A program made the position numbers and the translations under genes. Below, in pieces: positions 6,664-15,357 of a stretch of 64,000 bases of DNA (positions are counted from its first letter, which is position 1; the number at the start of each line of letters is the position of its first letter). Source of the DNA: DASRAP01 sp964503275. Lineage in GTDB: Bacteria > Gemmatimonadota > Gemmatimonadetes > Gemmatimonadales > Gemmatimonadaceae. The stretch is taken from the NCBI GenBank assembly GCA_964503275.1, contig CAZCZO010000013.1, positions 1 to 64,000 on the forward strand, in the 5' to 3' direction. The notes under the pieces were generated by a model. It did not search any database. It was not told the origin of the DNA and saw nothing but the letters and a program-made list of their open reading frames with translations.

Positions 6664-9285
6664 ATGCCCATCCCTGACAGACTCGCAGCGGCGCTCGCCG
6701 ATCGTTACCGCGTGGTGCGCGAGCTGGGCCAAGGCGGGATGGCGACGGTGTACCTCGCTGAAGACCTCAAGCACGACCGGCGCGTCGCGATCAAGGTCCT
6801 CAAGCCGGAGCTGGCCGCTGTCCTCGGTGCCGAGCGCTTCGTGGTGGAGATCAAGACCACGGCGGCGCTCTCGCACCCGCACATCCTGCCATTGTTCGAC
6901 AGCGGCGAGGCCGGCGGGTCCTTGTATTACGTGATGCCCTACATCGAGGGCGAGACCATCCGCGAGCGACTGAACCGCGAGTCGCAGTTGGGCGTGGACG
7001 AGGCCGTGCGCATCACGGCGGAGATCGCCGAGGCGCTGGACTACGCGCATCGTAGCGGCGTGATCCACCGTGACATCAAGCCAGAGAACATCCTGCTGCA
7101 CGATGGCCGGCCCATGGTGATGGACTTCGGCATCGCGCTGGCCGTGAGCGCCGCGGCGGGTGGTCGCATGACCGAGACGGGGCTCTCGCTCGGCACGCCG
7201 CACTACATGAGTCCCGAGCAGGCGACCGCCGAGAAGGAGATCAGCGGGCGGAGCGACGTGTACTCGCTGGCGAGTGTGTGCTACGAGATGCTGGCCGGTC
7301 AGCCGCCGCATGTCGGGGGCAGTGCGCAGCAGATCATCATGAAGATCATCGCCGAGCCGGTGGCGCTGGTCACGCAGTACCGGAAGAGTGTGCCACCGCA
7401 CGTGGCGGCCACGTTGGCGAAGGCGCTGGAGAAGCTGCCGGCCGACCGATTCGCCACGGCGAAGGAGTTCCGGGAGGGGCTGCTGCATCCGGGCTCGCTC
7501 ACGAGCGCGTATCACCCTGGCGCAGCGACGACGGTGTCCGCATCGCTGAGGCGTCGCTACCACGGCGCGCTCGCCGTGGCGGCGGTGGCAGTGCTGGTGG
7601 CGGCGGCGAGCTGGCTCCGGCCCGTCCCCGAGCCGCCGGTCACGCGGGTCAGCCTCGCGCTGCCCGACAGCCAGCCGCTGAGCGTCGGACTGACTACGGC
7701 GACGGCGATCTCGCCGGATGGGCGGACGCTCGCGTACGTCTCTGGCGAGGGAATGCGGGCGCGCATCGTCGTGCGGGCGCTCGACGAGCCGCAGTGGCGG
7801 GTGCTCCCGGGCACCGAGCACGCGATCAACCCGTCCTTCTCGCCCGATGGCAAGCGCATCGCCTTCGTGTCGACCATGCTCCCGCGCACCGTGAAGGTGG
7901 TGCCCGTGGAAGGTGGCCCGATCACCGCACTCACCGACTCGCTGGTCGATACCGGTGGTCTCACGTGGGGGGAGGACGGGTACATCTACTTCGACGGCCA
8001 CCTCGAGGGCGACGGGATCGCCCGCATCAAGGAGGGGGGCGGCGCGTCGCCAGAGATCGTCACGCGACCCGACACCAGCGAGAGCTATCACTTCCTGCCG
8101 TCGGCGCTTCCCGATGGGCGCGGTGTCCTGTTCACCGTACGGCGCGAGACGAGCGCGAGCACCGGCATCGGCGCGTACGACGCGCGGAGCGGGACGCATC
8201 GCATCCTGGCCGAGGGTGTGCTCGGCCGGTATTCGCCGAGCGGGCATCTGCTCGTGGTGGGTCGCGACGGCAAGTTGCTGGCGGCCACGATGGACCTCGA
8301 CCGCCTCGAACTGACCGGCGCACTGACCCCGGTCGCTGAGGGTATGCTCGTTCGGGGCTATCAGCGTGTGGACATCGACGTCTCGCGCTCAGGCTCGGCG
8401 GTGTACGTGGCCGGAGGCGCCTCGACGGGACTGAGTGAGCTGGTGTGGGTCGACCGCACGGGGCAGTCGGCCGCCGCGGACCCGTCCTACCGTGCCGCCA
8501 TGGGCGGTCGCGTGCGGCTCTCGCCGGACGGTCGCGCGGCGGCGCTGACCATCGGCGAGGGTGATGCGCGGCAGGTCTGGGTGAAGCAGCTCGACGCCGG
8601 GCCGGCATCGCTCGTGGCGAGCGCGGCCTTTGCACCGTCGTGGCATCCTGACGGCCGGCGATTGGTCTTCGCCGGACTCGGCGAGATCAAGATCGGGCCG
8701 GCCGATGGCAGTACGTCCGCCTCGACGTTGTTGCGTGTGGGCGCCGCCGGCCCGATCTTCTCGGCGAATGGCGGCTGGCTCGTCTACAGCTCCGGCGCGG
8801 ACATCTGGGCCATGCGGTCCGGTGAGGACTCTGTCCCTCGGCTGATCGTCGGAGGCAACGGCGTGCAGATCAACCCTGCACTGTCGCCCGACGGGCGCTG
8901 GCTGGCCTACGCCTCCGATGAGACCGGACAGCTCGAAGTGTTCGTGCGCCCGTTCCCCGAGGTGTCGGCTGGCAAGCGTCGGGTGTCGGTCAGCGGCGGG
9001 TTCACGCCGACGTGGTCGCCGTCGGGACGCGAGCTCTTCTTCACAACGACGGACTCGATCATGAGCGCCGACGTGACGCTCGGCGCCGACCTCGCGATCG
9101 GCGTCCCTCGTGCGCTGTTCTCGACGCTTGCGCTGCAGCTCGCGCGGAGCTCGTTCGACGTGAGTGCCGACGGTCGGCGCTTCTTGTTCCTGCGTGCTGC
9201 CGGAGCTGATGGGGCGGCGGCCACGGACGAGTTGGTCCTGGTCCAGCACTTCGCGACGGAATTGAAGGCGAAGGTGCCGCGGTGA
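6664..9285 (+). CDS. Membrane Ser/Thr protein kinase with WD40/TolB-like repeats
   Basis: An 873-residue sensor-type kinase. The cytoplasmic Hanks domain occupies about residues 15-275, with glycine loop ELGQGGMATVYLAE, ATP lysine K44 in VAIK, catalytic Asp137 in VIHRDIKPEN, Asp154 in MDFGIA and the GTPHYMSPEQ activation segment. One transmembrane helix follows at about 299-318 (ALAVAAVAVLVAAASWL). The outer part (330-870) is a series of WD40/PD40 blades with ISPDGRTLAY, FSPDGKRIAF, LSPDGRWLAY and WSPSGRELFF motifs, probably a periplasmic propeller that senses an unknown ligand. The ATG at 6664 is chosen because homology begins there; an in-frame GTG at 6586 would add 26 unrelated residues. 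No partner gene is coupled to it. Confidence 0.93.
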   Translation: MPIPDRLAAALADRYRVVRELGQGGMATVYLAEDLKHDRRVAIKVLKPELAAVLGAERFVVEIKTTAALSHPHILPLFDSGEAGGSLYYVMPYIEGETIRERLNRESQLGVDEAVRITAEIAEALDYAHRSGVIHRDIKPENILLHDGRPMVMDFGIALAVSAAAGGRMTETGLSLGTPHYMSPEQATAEKEISGRSDVYSLASVCYEMLAGQPPHVGGSAQQIIMKIIAEPVALVTQYRKSVPPHVAATLAKALEKLPADRFATAKEFREGLLHPGSLTSAYHPGAATTVSASLRRRYHGALAVAAVAVLVAAASWLRPVPEPPVTRVSLALPDSQPLSVGLTTATAISPDGRTLAYVSGEGMRARIVVRALDEPQWRVLPGTEHAINPSFSPDGKRIAFVSTMLPRTVKVVPVEGGPITALTDSLVDTGGLTWGEDGYIYFDGHLEGDGIARIKEGGGASPEIVTRPDTSESYHFLPSALPDGRGVLFTVRRETSASTGIGAYDARSGTHRILAEGVLGRYSPSGHLLVVGRDGKLLAATMDLDRLELTGALTPVAEGMLVRGYQRVDIDVSRSGSAVYVAGGASTGLSELVWVDRTGQSAAADPSYRAAMGGRVRLSPDGRAAALTIGEGDARQVWVKQLDAGPASLVASAAFAPSWHPDGRRLVFAGLGEIKIGPADGSTSASTLLRVGAAGPIFSANGGWLVYSSGADIWAMRSGEDSVPRLIVGGNGVQINPALSPDGRWLAYASDETGQLEVFVRPFPEVSAGKRRVSVSGGFTPTWSPSGRELFFTTTDSIMSADVTLGADLAIGVPRALFSTLALQLARSSFDVSADGRRFLFLRAAGADGAAATDELVLVQHFATELKAKVPR

Positions 9286-9319
9286 GCGACGCGTGCGCGA
9301 CCGGGAGGCCGACGGCGCC

Positions 9320-9466
9320 GTGACCGACCGGTTCGCGATTAGCGCCGCCCTCGGCGGCCAGTACACGATCCAGCGAGAGATCGGACGTGGTGGCATGGCC
9401 GTGGGGTCCCTCGAGCGCGATGTCACGCATGATCGTGATGTCGCGCTCAAGGTGCTGCGGCCGTGC
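9320..9466 (+). pseudogene. Truncated kinase N-terminus
   Basis: GTG at 9320 starts VTDRFAISAALGGQYTIQRE, then IGRGGMAVGSLERDVTHDRD and VALKVLRP, an Hanks-kinase start with the glycine loop and ATP lysine. The usual ATVYLA stretch after GGM is altered to AVGSLE. Homology stops at about 9466, where the 3' end of the convergent P-type ATPase gene begins. Only some 48 residues remain, so this is a remnant of a second kinase gene following the one at 6664. Confidence 0.7.
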
Positions 9467-12161
9467 CCCGGTGCTCCGGCCCGATCCCCCGACGCCACTT
9501 CACGAACTTATAGAACTCCATCACGACCAGGACGAGCAATGCCAGGGCGAGCGGATACGCCCATTGCACGGTGAGCAGCGGCTCGACGCGCAACAGTCGC
9601 TGCATCACGGGGATGTAGGTCGCAACGATGTGGAGTCCCAGCGCTGCGGCGACGCCGCCCACCACCACCCAGTTGCGCGAGAGCGGTACCCGGAACGCCG
9701 ACACATGCTCCGAGCGGCAGTTGAACACGTGCACGTTCTGCATGAGCACGAAGAGCATCAGGAGCTGATTGCGCGCACTGCTCTCTGACACGCCCATCTC
9801 GAGCAGGGCGAACCAGTAGGCCGACGCGATGGCCCCCATCGTCACGCCGGCGAGCACCACCTGCCGGATCATCTGCAGGTTGAACACCCCCTCCGAGGGC
9901 GAGCGCGGCGGGCGCCGCATCGCGCCGGGCTCCCCGCCCTCGAATGCCAGTGCCACATCCTGGATCCCGTTCGTCACCAAGTTCAACCACAGCAGTTGCA
10001 CGGCCAGCAGCGGGAGCGGAAGCCCGAGGAGGAGTGCGGTGACGAACAGCAACACCTCCGCCAGTCCCGACGAGATGAGCAGGTACGTCACCTTGCGGAT
10101 GTTGTCGTAGGCGACGCGCCCTTCCTCGACGCCGGCCTCGATCGAGGCGAAGTTGTCGTCGGTCACGATCAACGCGGCGGTGTCCTTGGTGACGTCGGTG
10201 CCCGAGCCCATCGCGATGCCGATGTTCCCGCGCTTGAGCGCCGGTGCGTCGTTCACCCCGTCGCCCGTGACGGCGACGAAGTGTCCCGCCGCCTGCATGG
10301 CCTCGACGATCTGCAGCTTCTGCAACGGCGCCACGCGTGCGAAGACGCGGCCGCGCGCCACCATCTCGGCGAAGGCCGGCGTGCCAGCGGCCTCGGTCAA
10401 TGCGGCACCCGTCACCACTTGGTCGTCCCACTCGGCGATGCCCAACTCCCGCGCGATCGCGAACGCCGTGCGCGGATGATCGCCCGTGACCATCGCGACC
10501 GACACTCCCGCGGCCCGGCAACGGGCCACCGACACCTTGGCCTCGGGACGCGGTGGGTCCAGCAAGCCGACCACGCCCACCAAGCACAGTCCCGTCAGCG
10601 TGGCCTCGACGTCGCCATCGCCGGCGAAGTCGATGGGACCGTCCGCGACCGCCAGGAATCGCTCGCCGGCCTCGGCCATCCGCTGCGCCTGCGCTTCCAC
10701 GGCCGCGGTATCCAGCGGACGCTCGCCGTCCTCGGTCAGCATACGGGTGCACCGGGGGAGCACGCGCTCCACCGCGCCCTTCATCGACGCATACGGGCCA
10801 GCGTCCGTGCGCACGACGGTCGCCGCGAATGCCCGGTCCGACTCGAACGGGATCTCGGCGATCCGCGTCACGCCGCGATACGCGTCGTCCGGGGTCACGC
10901 CCACCTTGCGTCCCAGCGCCAGCAACGCCACATCCACCGCGTCGCCGTCATGCGACCAGCCGTCGCCCTCGAGCTCGAGCCGTCCCTCGTTGCATCGCAC
11001 CACCGCCACGGCCAGCCGCTCGGCCACCGCGCGCATCGCACCGGTCGGCACGGTCGCGCCGTCGCGGCGCAGCTCGCCGTCGGCGCTGTAGCCCTCACCC
11101 GTGACCTCGAGCAGCGGCCCGGCCGGGATCGCGATGCTCCGCACCGTCTGCCGGTTCACCGTCAGGGTGCCCGTCTTGTCACTGGCGATCATCGTGCAGC
11201 TGCCAAGACCTTCCACCGCCGTCAGCCGACGCACGATCACGCGGCGCTTCGCCATGCGGCTCGTCGCGATGCTCAGCGCCACGGTGACGGCCACCGGGAG
11301 CCCCTCGGGGATCGCGGACACCGCCAGCGCGACGGCGAGGAAGAAGACCTCGGCCGGTGCGACGCCGCGCGACAGCGCGACCATGGCCAGCCCCGCGCAG
11401 GCGAGGAGGACGATGATGCTGATCTGGCGCGCGAAGGTCTCCATGCGGAGCACCAGCGGCGGCTTCGAGCCCGATTCTGTCGCCACCGACTTCGCGATGG
11501 CGCCGACCTCGGTCCTGGTGCCCGTTGCGACGACGATCCCGAGCCCGCGTCCTGTGGTCACCGTCGCACCGGCGAACGCCATGTTGCGACGGTCCCCCAC
11601 GGACGCATCGGCCGCGACGGGGGCGGTGTGCTTGCGCACCGCCACCGACTCGCCGGTGAGGAAGGCTTCATCGACTTCGAGGCCGATCGCGCGGATCAGC
11701 CGGAGGTCCGCGGGCACCCGGTTCCCCGACTCCAGCAGCACGAGGTCGCCGGGCACGAGCTCCTCGGCGGCCACCTGCCGTTCGCGGCCGTCGCGGCGCA
11801 CGCGCGCTTGGATCTGCAACAATCGCTGCAGGGCCACAGCGCTCTGCTCGGCGCGCCACTCCTGGAATGTCCCGAGTCCCGCATTCAACCCGACGACGAA
11901 CAGGATGAAGCCTGCGTCCACGACGTCTTGCAGCACCAACGCCACCGCGGCGGCGGCCAACAGGATGTAGATGAGCGGGCTCAGGAACTGGTGCAGGATG
12001 ACCTGCCCGAGTGTGACCGGCGTCGGGCTGGGCAGGAGGTTCGGACCGTGCTCCGCCCGCCGGATCGTCACCTCGGCCTCCGTGAGGCCGCGGTCGTCGG
12101 CGCGCAGACGCAGCTGGTCCCGCACGGCGTCGATCGTGAGGTCGTGTGTGCGCCAGGGCAT
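9447..12161 (-). CDS. P2-type cation-transporting ATPase
   Basis: A 904-residue P-type ATPase pumping a cation across the inner membrane. Domains in order: cation ATPase N-terminal domain, M1-M2, actuator domain with VDEAFLTGESVAV, M3-M4 with PEGLP (285-289), phosphorylation site Asp328 in SDKTGTLT, nucleotide domain, TGDGVNDAPALKRGNIGIAM-type hinge (seen as VTGDGVNDAPALKRG), and M5-M10. The PEGLP motif and M5 Glu (SSGLAEVLLF) resemble Ca2+ pumps. M6 reads LNLVTNGIQDVALAFE, with Asn where Ca2+ pumps have the ligand Asp, so the ion is uncertain (Ca2+, Mn2+, Na+ or H+). ATG 12161 is the best start; an ATG at 12206 adds 15 non-conserved residues. Its 3' end overlaps the kinase remnant. Confidence 0.92.
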   Translation of the reverse strand: MPWRTHDLTIDAVRDQLRLRADDRGLTEAEVTIRRAEHGPNLLPSPTPVTLGQVILHQFLSPLIYILLAAAAVALVLQDVVDAGFILFVVGLNAGLGTFQEWRAEQSAVALQRLLQIQARVRRDGRERQVAAEELVPGDLVLLESGNRVPADLRLIRAIGLEVDEAFLTGESVAVRKHTAPVAADASVGDRRNMAFAGATVTTGRGLGIVVATGTRTEVGAIAKSVATESGSKPPLVLRMETFARQISIIVLLACAGLAMVALSRGVAPAEVFFLAVALAVSAIPEGLPVAVTVALSIATSRMAKRRVIVRRLTAVEGLGSCTMIASDKTGTLTVNRQTVRSIAIPAGPLLEVTGEGYSADGELRRDGATVPTGAMRAVAERLAVAVVRCNEGRLELEGDGWSHDGDAVDVALLALGRKVGVTPDDAYRGVTRIAEIPFESDRAFAATVVRTDAGPYASMKGAVERVLPRCTRMLTEDGERPLDTAAVEAQAQRMAEAGERFLAVADGPIDFAGDGDVEATLTGLCLVGVVGLLDPPRPEAKVSVARCRAAGVSVAMVTGDHPRTAFAIARELGIAEWDDQVVTGAALTEAAGTPAFAEMVARGRVFARVAPLQKLQIVEAMQAAGHFVAVTGDGVNDAPALKRGNIGIAMGSGTDVTKDTAALIVTDDNFASIEAGVEEGRVAYDNIRKVTYLLISSGLAEVLLFVTALLLGLPLPLLAVQLLWLNLVTNGIQDVALAFEGGEPGAMRRPPRSPSEGVFNLQMIRQVVLAGVTMGAIASAYWFALLEMGVSESSARNQLLMLFVLMQNVHVFNCRSEHVSAFRVPLSRNWVVVGGVAAALGLHIVATYIPVMQRLLRVEPLLTVQWAYPLALALLVLVVMEFYKFVKWRRGIGPEHRGTAAAP

Positions 12162-12471
12162 CTGCCGTCGTGCTCGCGTCAGAGGGTGGAGGTCCGCACA
12201 GCGCAATCTATGCGGCGTGAGCGGGATGCGACCGCCCTCGTGGACGCTCAGGATCGACTGCCGTGATGGGTGCTACCTTCACGCTCGGAAGTGCTCGTGG
12301 ACTTCCTGTCCGTCATGCCGCCGCCGCGACCGTGCGCTCCACGCCCGACGACAGCCCGATGTCGGAGTACATCCTCACGCCGTTGCCCGTGGCTCCCTGC
12401 CCATCGCGAGCGGAACATGGGTCGGAGAGAAGGGGAGAGAGGGGTCACTCGCTCAGCGGCCGGGGAGGACC
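12162..12471. other. Intergenic stretch, nothing recognised
   Basis: 310 bases between two minus-strand genes. Short frames on both strands show no motif, codon bias or ribosome site. The ATPase promoter should lie here, but no convincing -35/-10 pair was seen. Confidence 0.5.
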
Positions 12472-13455
12472 CTACGCCCGTGACGCGTCGACGGTGATCA
12501 CCACATTCCCACGTTTGCGCCCGCTGTCCACGCGCGCGTGCGCCGCAGCGATCTGGTCCAGCGTGAAGCGGGAATCGATCAGGGGGGTGAAGCGCCCATC
12601 CACGGCCATCTCGACCATGGTGCGCAAGTCATCCACGCGCTCTGCCGCCGGCCCGGCCACGACACGACGCTTGGAGGTGGCGGTCACCCACGGCGCCCGG
12701 AGCATCTCGGGCAACGTGGCCAGCACGAGCAGCAGGCGGCCCTGCGGCGCGAGCGCATCTCGGACCCGCGGGTACGTCGCATTGCCCACCGTGTCGGCGA
12801 TCAGGTCGTAGCGCTCGCCTCCGCGGACAAAATCGGCGCGGGTGTAGTCGACCACATGCTTCGCGCCGAGTCGTCGCATGGTCTCGAGGTTGGCGCTGCT
12901 GCACACGGCGGTGACGTCGGCGCCTGCGGCACTGGCGAGTTGCACCATGGCGGAGCCCACGGCACCCGATGCGCCATTGATCAGGACCCGCTCTCCCGCA
13001 CGCAGCGCTCCCCGACGGAGGAAGTCGAGCGCGGTGGTGCCGCCGAACGCGAGCGCGGCGGCCGTTTCGTACGAGAGCGCTGTAGGCTTACGCACCATCA
13101 CGGCATCGGCGCGCAGGCGGCAATACTCCGCGTGCGTGCCCATCCGCGCCCCGGTGAAGGCGACGACCGCGTCGCCCACGGTGAACGCGGTGACGTTGGC
13201 CCCGGTCGCCACGATATCACCGGCAAGTTCACTGCCGAGGATCGGCTGGCGCGGTGCCGTGATCCCGAACGCCAGACGCGCGGCGAACCCGAAGCCATAG
13301 GGCATGGTGGCGCTGCGGACTCGCCAGTCAGCGGACGTCACCGTCGTGGCACGCACGCGGACCAGCACGTCGTCCGGACCGGGCACCGGCGTCGGCCAGG
13401 TCTCGATCGTGACGACTTCCGGCGGTCCGTATCGCCGGCAGACCGCAGCTCTCAT
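12472..13455 (-). CDS. NAD(P)-dependent MDR oxidoreductase (quinone reductase-like)
   Basis: A 327-residue zinc-independent medium-chain dehydrogenase/reductase, likely reducing quinones or enones with NADPH. The N-terminal GroES-like domain includes MRAAVCRRYGPPEVVTIE, PGPDDVLVRVRATTVTSADW and LGSELAGDIVATGANVTAF. The Rossmann domain carries the cofactor loop INGASGAVGSAMVQLASAAG at about residues 149-168. The structural-zinc cysteines and catalytic Cys/His of alcohol dehydrogenases are absent, consistent with the QOR-like branch. ATG 13455 is chosen since MRAAV is the family start; the longer frame to 13539 is not conserved. It lies alone between the ATPase and a phosphoesterase on the same strand. 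Confidence 0.88.
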   Translation of the reverse strand: MRAAVCRRYGPPEVVTIETWPTPVPGPDDVLVRVRATTVTSADWRVRSATMPYGFGFAARLAFGITAPRQPILGSELAGDIVATGANVTAFTVGDAVVAFTGARMGTHAEYCRLRADAVMVRKPTALSYETAAALAFGGTTALDFLRRGALRAGERVLINGASGAVGSAMVQLASAAGADVTAVCSSANLETMRRLGAKHVVDYTRADFVRGGERYDLIADTVGNATYPRVRDALAPQGRLLLVLATLPEMLRAPWVTATSKRRVVAGPAAERVDDLRTMVEMAVDGRFTPLIDSRFTLDQIAAAHARVDSGRKRGNVVITVDASRA

Positions 13456-13637
13456 CCGGGGTCGACCGATACCGGCGGTTGCGCTGGCGGGACCGCGTGA
13501 GGGGTCGCCTCGCCCGAGCCGCAGAGCGGCTGGGCGCATTGGTGGCGATGCGGTGCGGTCATGGCGGAGAACCTAATTCACGGATGCGTGGTCCGCTTCG
13601 CACGCGTGAACTCTCCCAGGCGTAGCCACCGCCGGAC

Positions 13638-14705
13638 CTACGGGAGGGGCGCGTTCAGATCACGGTCCAGGGTCACCGTGAAGGCACGCTCGGGCTCGGT
13701 CAACCACTGGTCGTAGTAGGGCGAGTAGTCGCTGATCGTGACCGTGCGCCCGTCCGCGCCGACATGCACGAGGCGCAAGAAGCCACCGCCACCGTTCCTG
13801 CGGTCGGGTTGCACCCCGCACTGGTAGTTGACCAGCATCTGGTGCACCACGTTGCCGTGGACGCCACGGCTCTCGAGGTGGCCGATGCCGTCGTTGAGCA
13901 CGTGGCCGTTGAAGGTCAAGGCGAACTGCTTGTGCTGGCTCACGAGCTTCTGCCAGAGCTGCTCGCCGTCGTTCAGACCCCATCGGCGCTGTTCAGGGTT
14001 CGTGCCCACGCCATAGCCGTTCGGGTTCCAACTCTGTGTCCGCTGCTTGCTCGCCCAGTCGTAGCGCGTCCCGTCGGAGTACAGATACGCGTGCGTGATC
14101 AGGATCGCGTGATGGTCCGGGAACCGTGCGACCACGCTGTTGGCCCACTCGACCACGGCGTCGCGCGGGCCGAACTCCAGTCCGATGATCAGGAGCTTCG
14201 CCGCCCCGACCGTCACGGTGAGGAACGCATTCTCCGACTCGCCGGGCACGCGGGCATTGCGCTGGATGAAGTAGTCACTGAAGTGAGAGTCCCGGGTGCC
14301 GCCATTGCCCCACGGGCCGAGGTCGTGGTTCCCGACGACCAGGAGATGGGGGATCCCCGCGCGCTGCAGCGGCTCCATCGCACGGCGCGCGTTCTGCCAC
14401 TCGGGATGCACGTTGTTGTTCGTGATATCGCCCAGGTGGAGGACGAACTGGATGTTGCGCGCCGCACGCTGCTTGACGATCCACTCGGTCTGACTCAGGA
14501 AGACGTCAGGGACGGACTCGCTGTAGCACTGCGTGTCGGGGAGGACCACGAAGCTCCAGCCGTCGGCGGGGGCTGCAGGGGTGATCGGCGTGGCGGCCAG
14601 GGCCTCGGTCGGCGCAGCAGCCAGGGCCTCGATCGGCGTGGTGCGCGAGAGGCCGAGCGCCGCGGTCAGGCCCGCGAAACGCTTGAGGAACGGACGGCGA
14701 TGCAT
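13638..14705 (-). CDS. Exported calcineurin-like metallophosphoesterase
   Basis: A 355-residue phosphoesterase probably active in the periplasm or outside. It starts MHRRPFLKRFAGLTAALGLS, a signal with two arginines suggestive of Tat export, followed by an Ala/Pro-rich linker. The dinuclear metal site motifs are present in order: VVLPDTQ, VLHLGDITNNN, LLVVGNHDLG, AILITHAYLY and LTFNGHVLND. The first motif is D-x-Q rather than D-x-H, as in a known subgroup of secreted phosphoesterases. Substrate cannot be told from the sequence. The DoxX gene lies 79 bases upstream on the same strand, so the two may be cotranscribed. Confidence 0.88.
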   Translation of the reverse strand: MHRRPFLKRFAGLTAALGLSRTTPIEALAAAPTEALAATPITPAAPADGWSFVVLPDTQCYSESVPDVFLSQTEWIVKQRAARNIQFVLHLGDITNNNVHPEWQNARRAMEPLQRAGIPHLLVVGNHDLGPWGNGGTRDSHFSDYFIQRNARVPGESENAFLTVTVGAAKLLIIGLEFGPRDAVVEWANSVVARFPDHHAILITHAYLYSDGTRYDWASKQRTQSWNPNGYGVGTNPEQRRWGLNDGEQLWQKLVSQHKQFALTFNGHVLNDGIGHLESRGVHGNVVHQMLVNYQCGVQPDRRNGGGGFLRLVHVGADGRTVTISDYSPYYDQWLTEPERAFTVTLDRDLNAPLP

Positions 14706-14784
14706 GGCGAGCTCCGAGGATGGGCTGCCCAGAAGCTACGAGCGCGCCGCCACCGCCGTCACTATCCCCCGTGTAACGCTCCCG

Positions 14785-15216
14785 TCAAGCGGAGGACTTG
14801 CCCATCGCGTCCACGCTGTAACGCCCCGGCCCGGCGATCAACAGCGCGAGGAACCCCGCCAGGAAGATGAACGGCAGCTCCCCGCTGCGCTCCCCGCTGA
14901 GGGCCATGCCGTGCCCCACGGTGAACGCCGTGGCCATCGTGATGGCGCTCAGGGCCGCGGCCCAGCGCGAGGCCAGGCCCACCATCAGCAAGGCCGGCGC
15001 CACCACCTCGCCCACGACGGCCAGCGCGAGCGACTGCGCCGGGCTCAGGCCGAACACGCTGCGGAAGCGCACTTCGTCGGCGAAGAGCCGCTCCAGCTTC
15101 CCGAGCCCGTGCAGCCACAGCAACGCGCCGCCGAGCCAGAGGCGGAGCAGGAGCAACGCCAGGTCGTGATTGGTGGGCAGGGCGGAGAGGCGTAGCAGCG
15201 ACCGAGTGCGTGACAT
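14785..15216 (-). CDS. DoxX-family membrane protein
   Basis: A 143-residue inner-membrane protein with four hydrophobic helices, matching the DoxX family. Seen are LALLLLRLWLGGALLWLHGLG near the N-terminus (split here as LALLLLRLWLGG and ALLWLHGLGKLERL), LALAVVGEVVAPALLMVGL, ALSAITMATAFTVGHGMAL and LPFIFLAGFLALLIAGPGRYSVD, with the family's typical glycine after helix 1 and the conserved PGRYSVD-like end. The ATG at 15216 is chosen; longer frames to 15975 are antisense to the CotH-like gene and not conserved. DoxX proteins are linked to redox and quinone processes, but no specific role can be assigned. Confidence 0.82.
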   Translation of the reverse strand: MSRTRSLLRLSALPTNHDLALLLLRLWLGGALLWLHGLGKLERLFADEVRFRSVFGLSPAQSLALAVVGEVVAPALLMVGLASRWAAALSAITMATAFTVGHGMALSGERSGELPFIFLAGFLALLIAGPGRYSVDAMGKSSA

Positions 15217-15357
15217 GACAGCGGGCTGGGGGTTGGGATGGTTATCGTTCTTTGTGATACGCACGCCGCACCGCCACCGTTCCCGGGTTGGTCCGCATCG
15301 GGACCGCGCAGGCCGACGCACGTGGTCGTGGTCCATCGCTCGCTCTTCGACCCACGT

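Noticed and set aside
9996..12266. A 756-codon plus-strand open frame opposite the P-type ATPase
   Set aside because: Composition is His/Arg/Gln-rich with no motif; it is an antisense shadow of the ATPase gene in GC-rich DNA.
12248..12450. Short frames between the ATPase and MDR genes
   Set aside because: Arg/Ser/Pro-rich with no structure or start signal; treated as intergenic.
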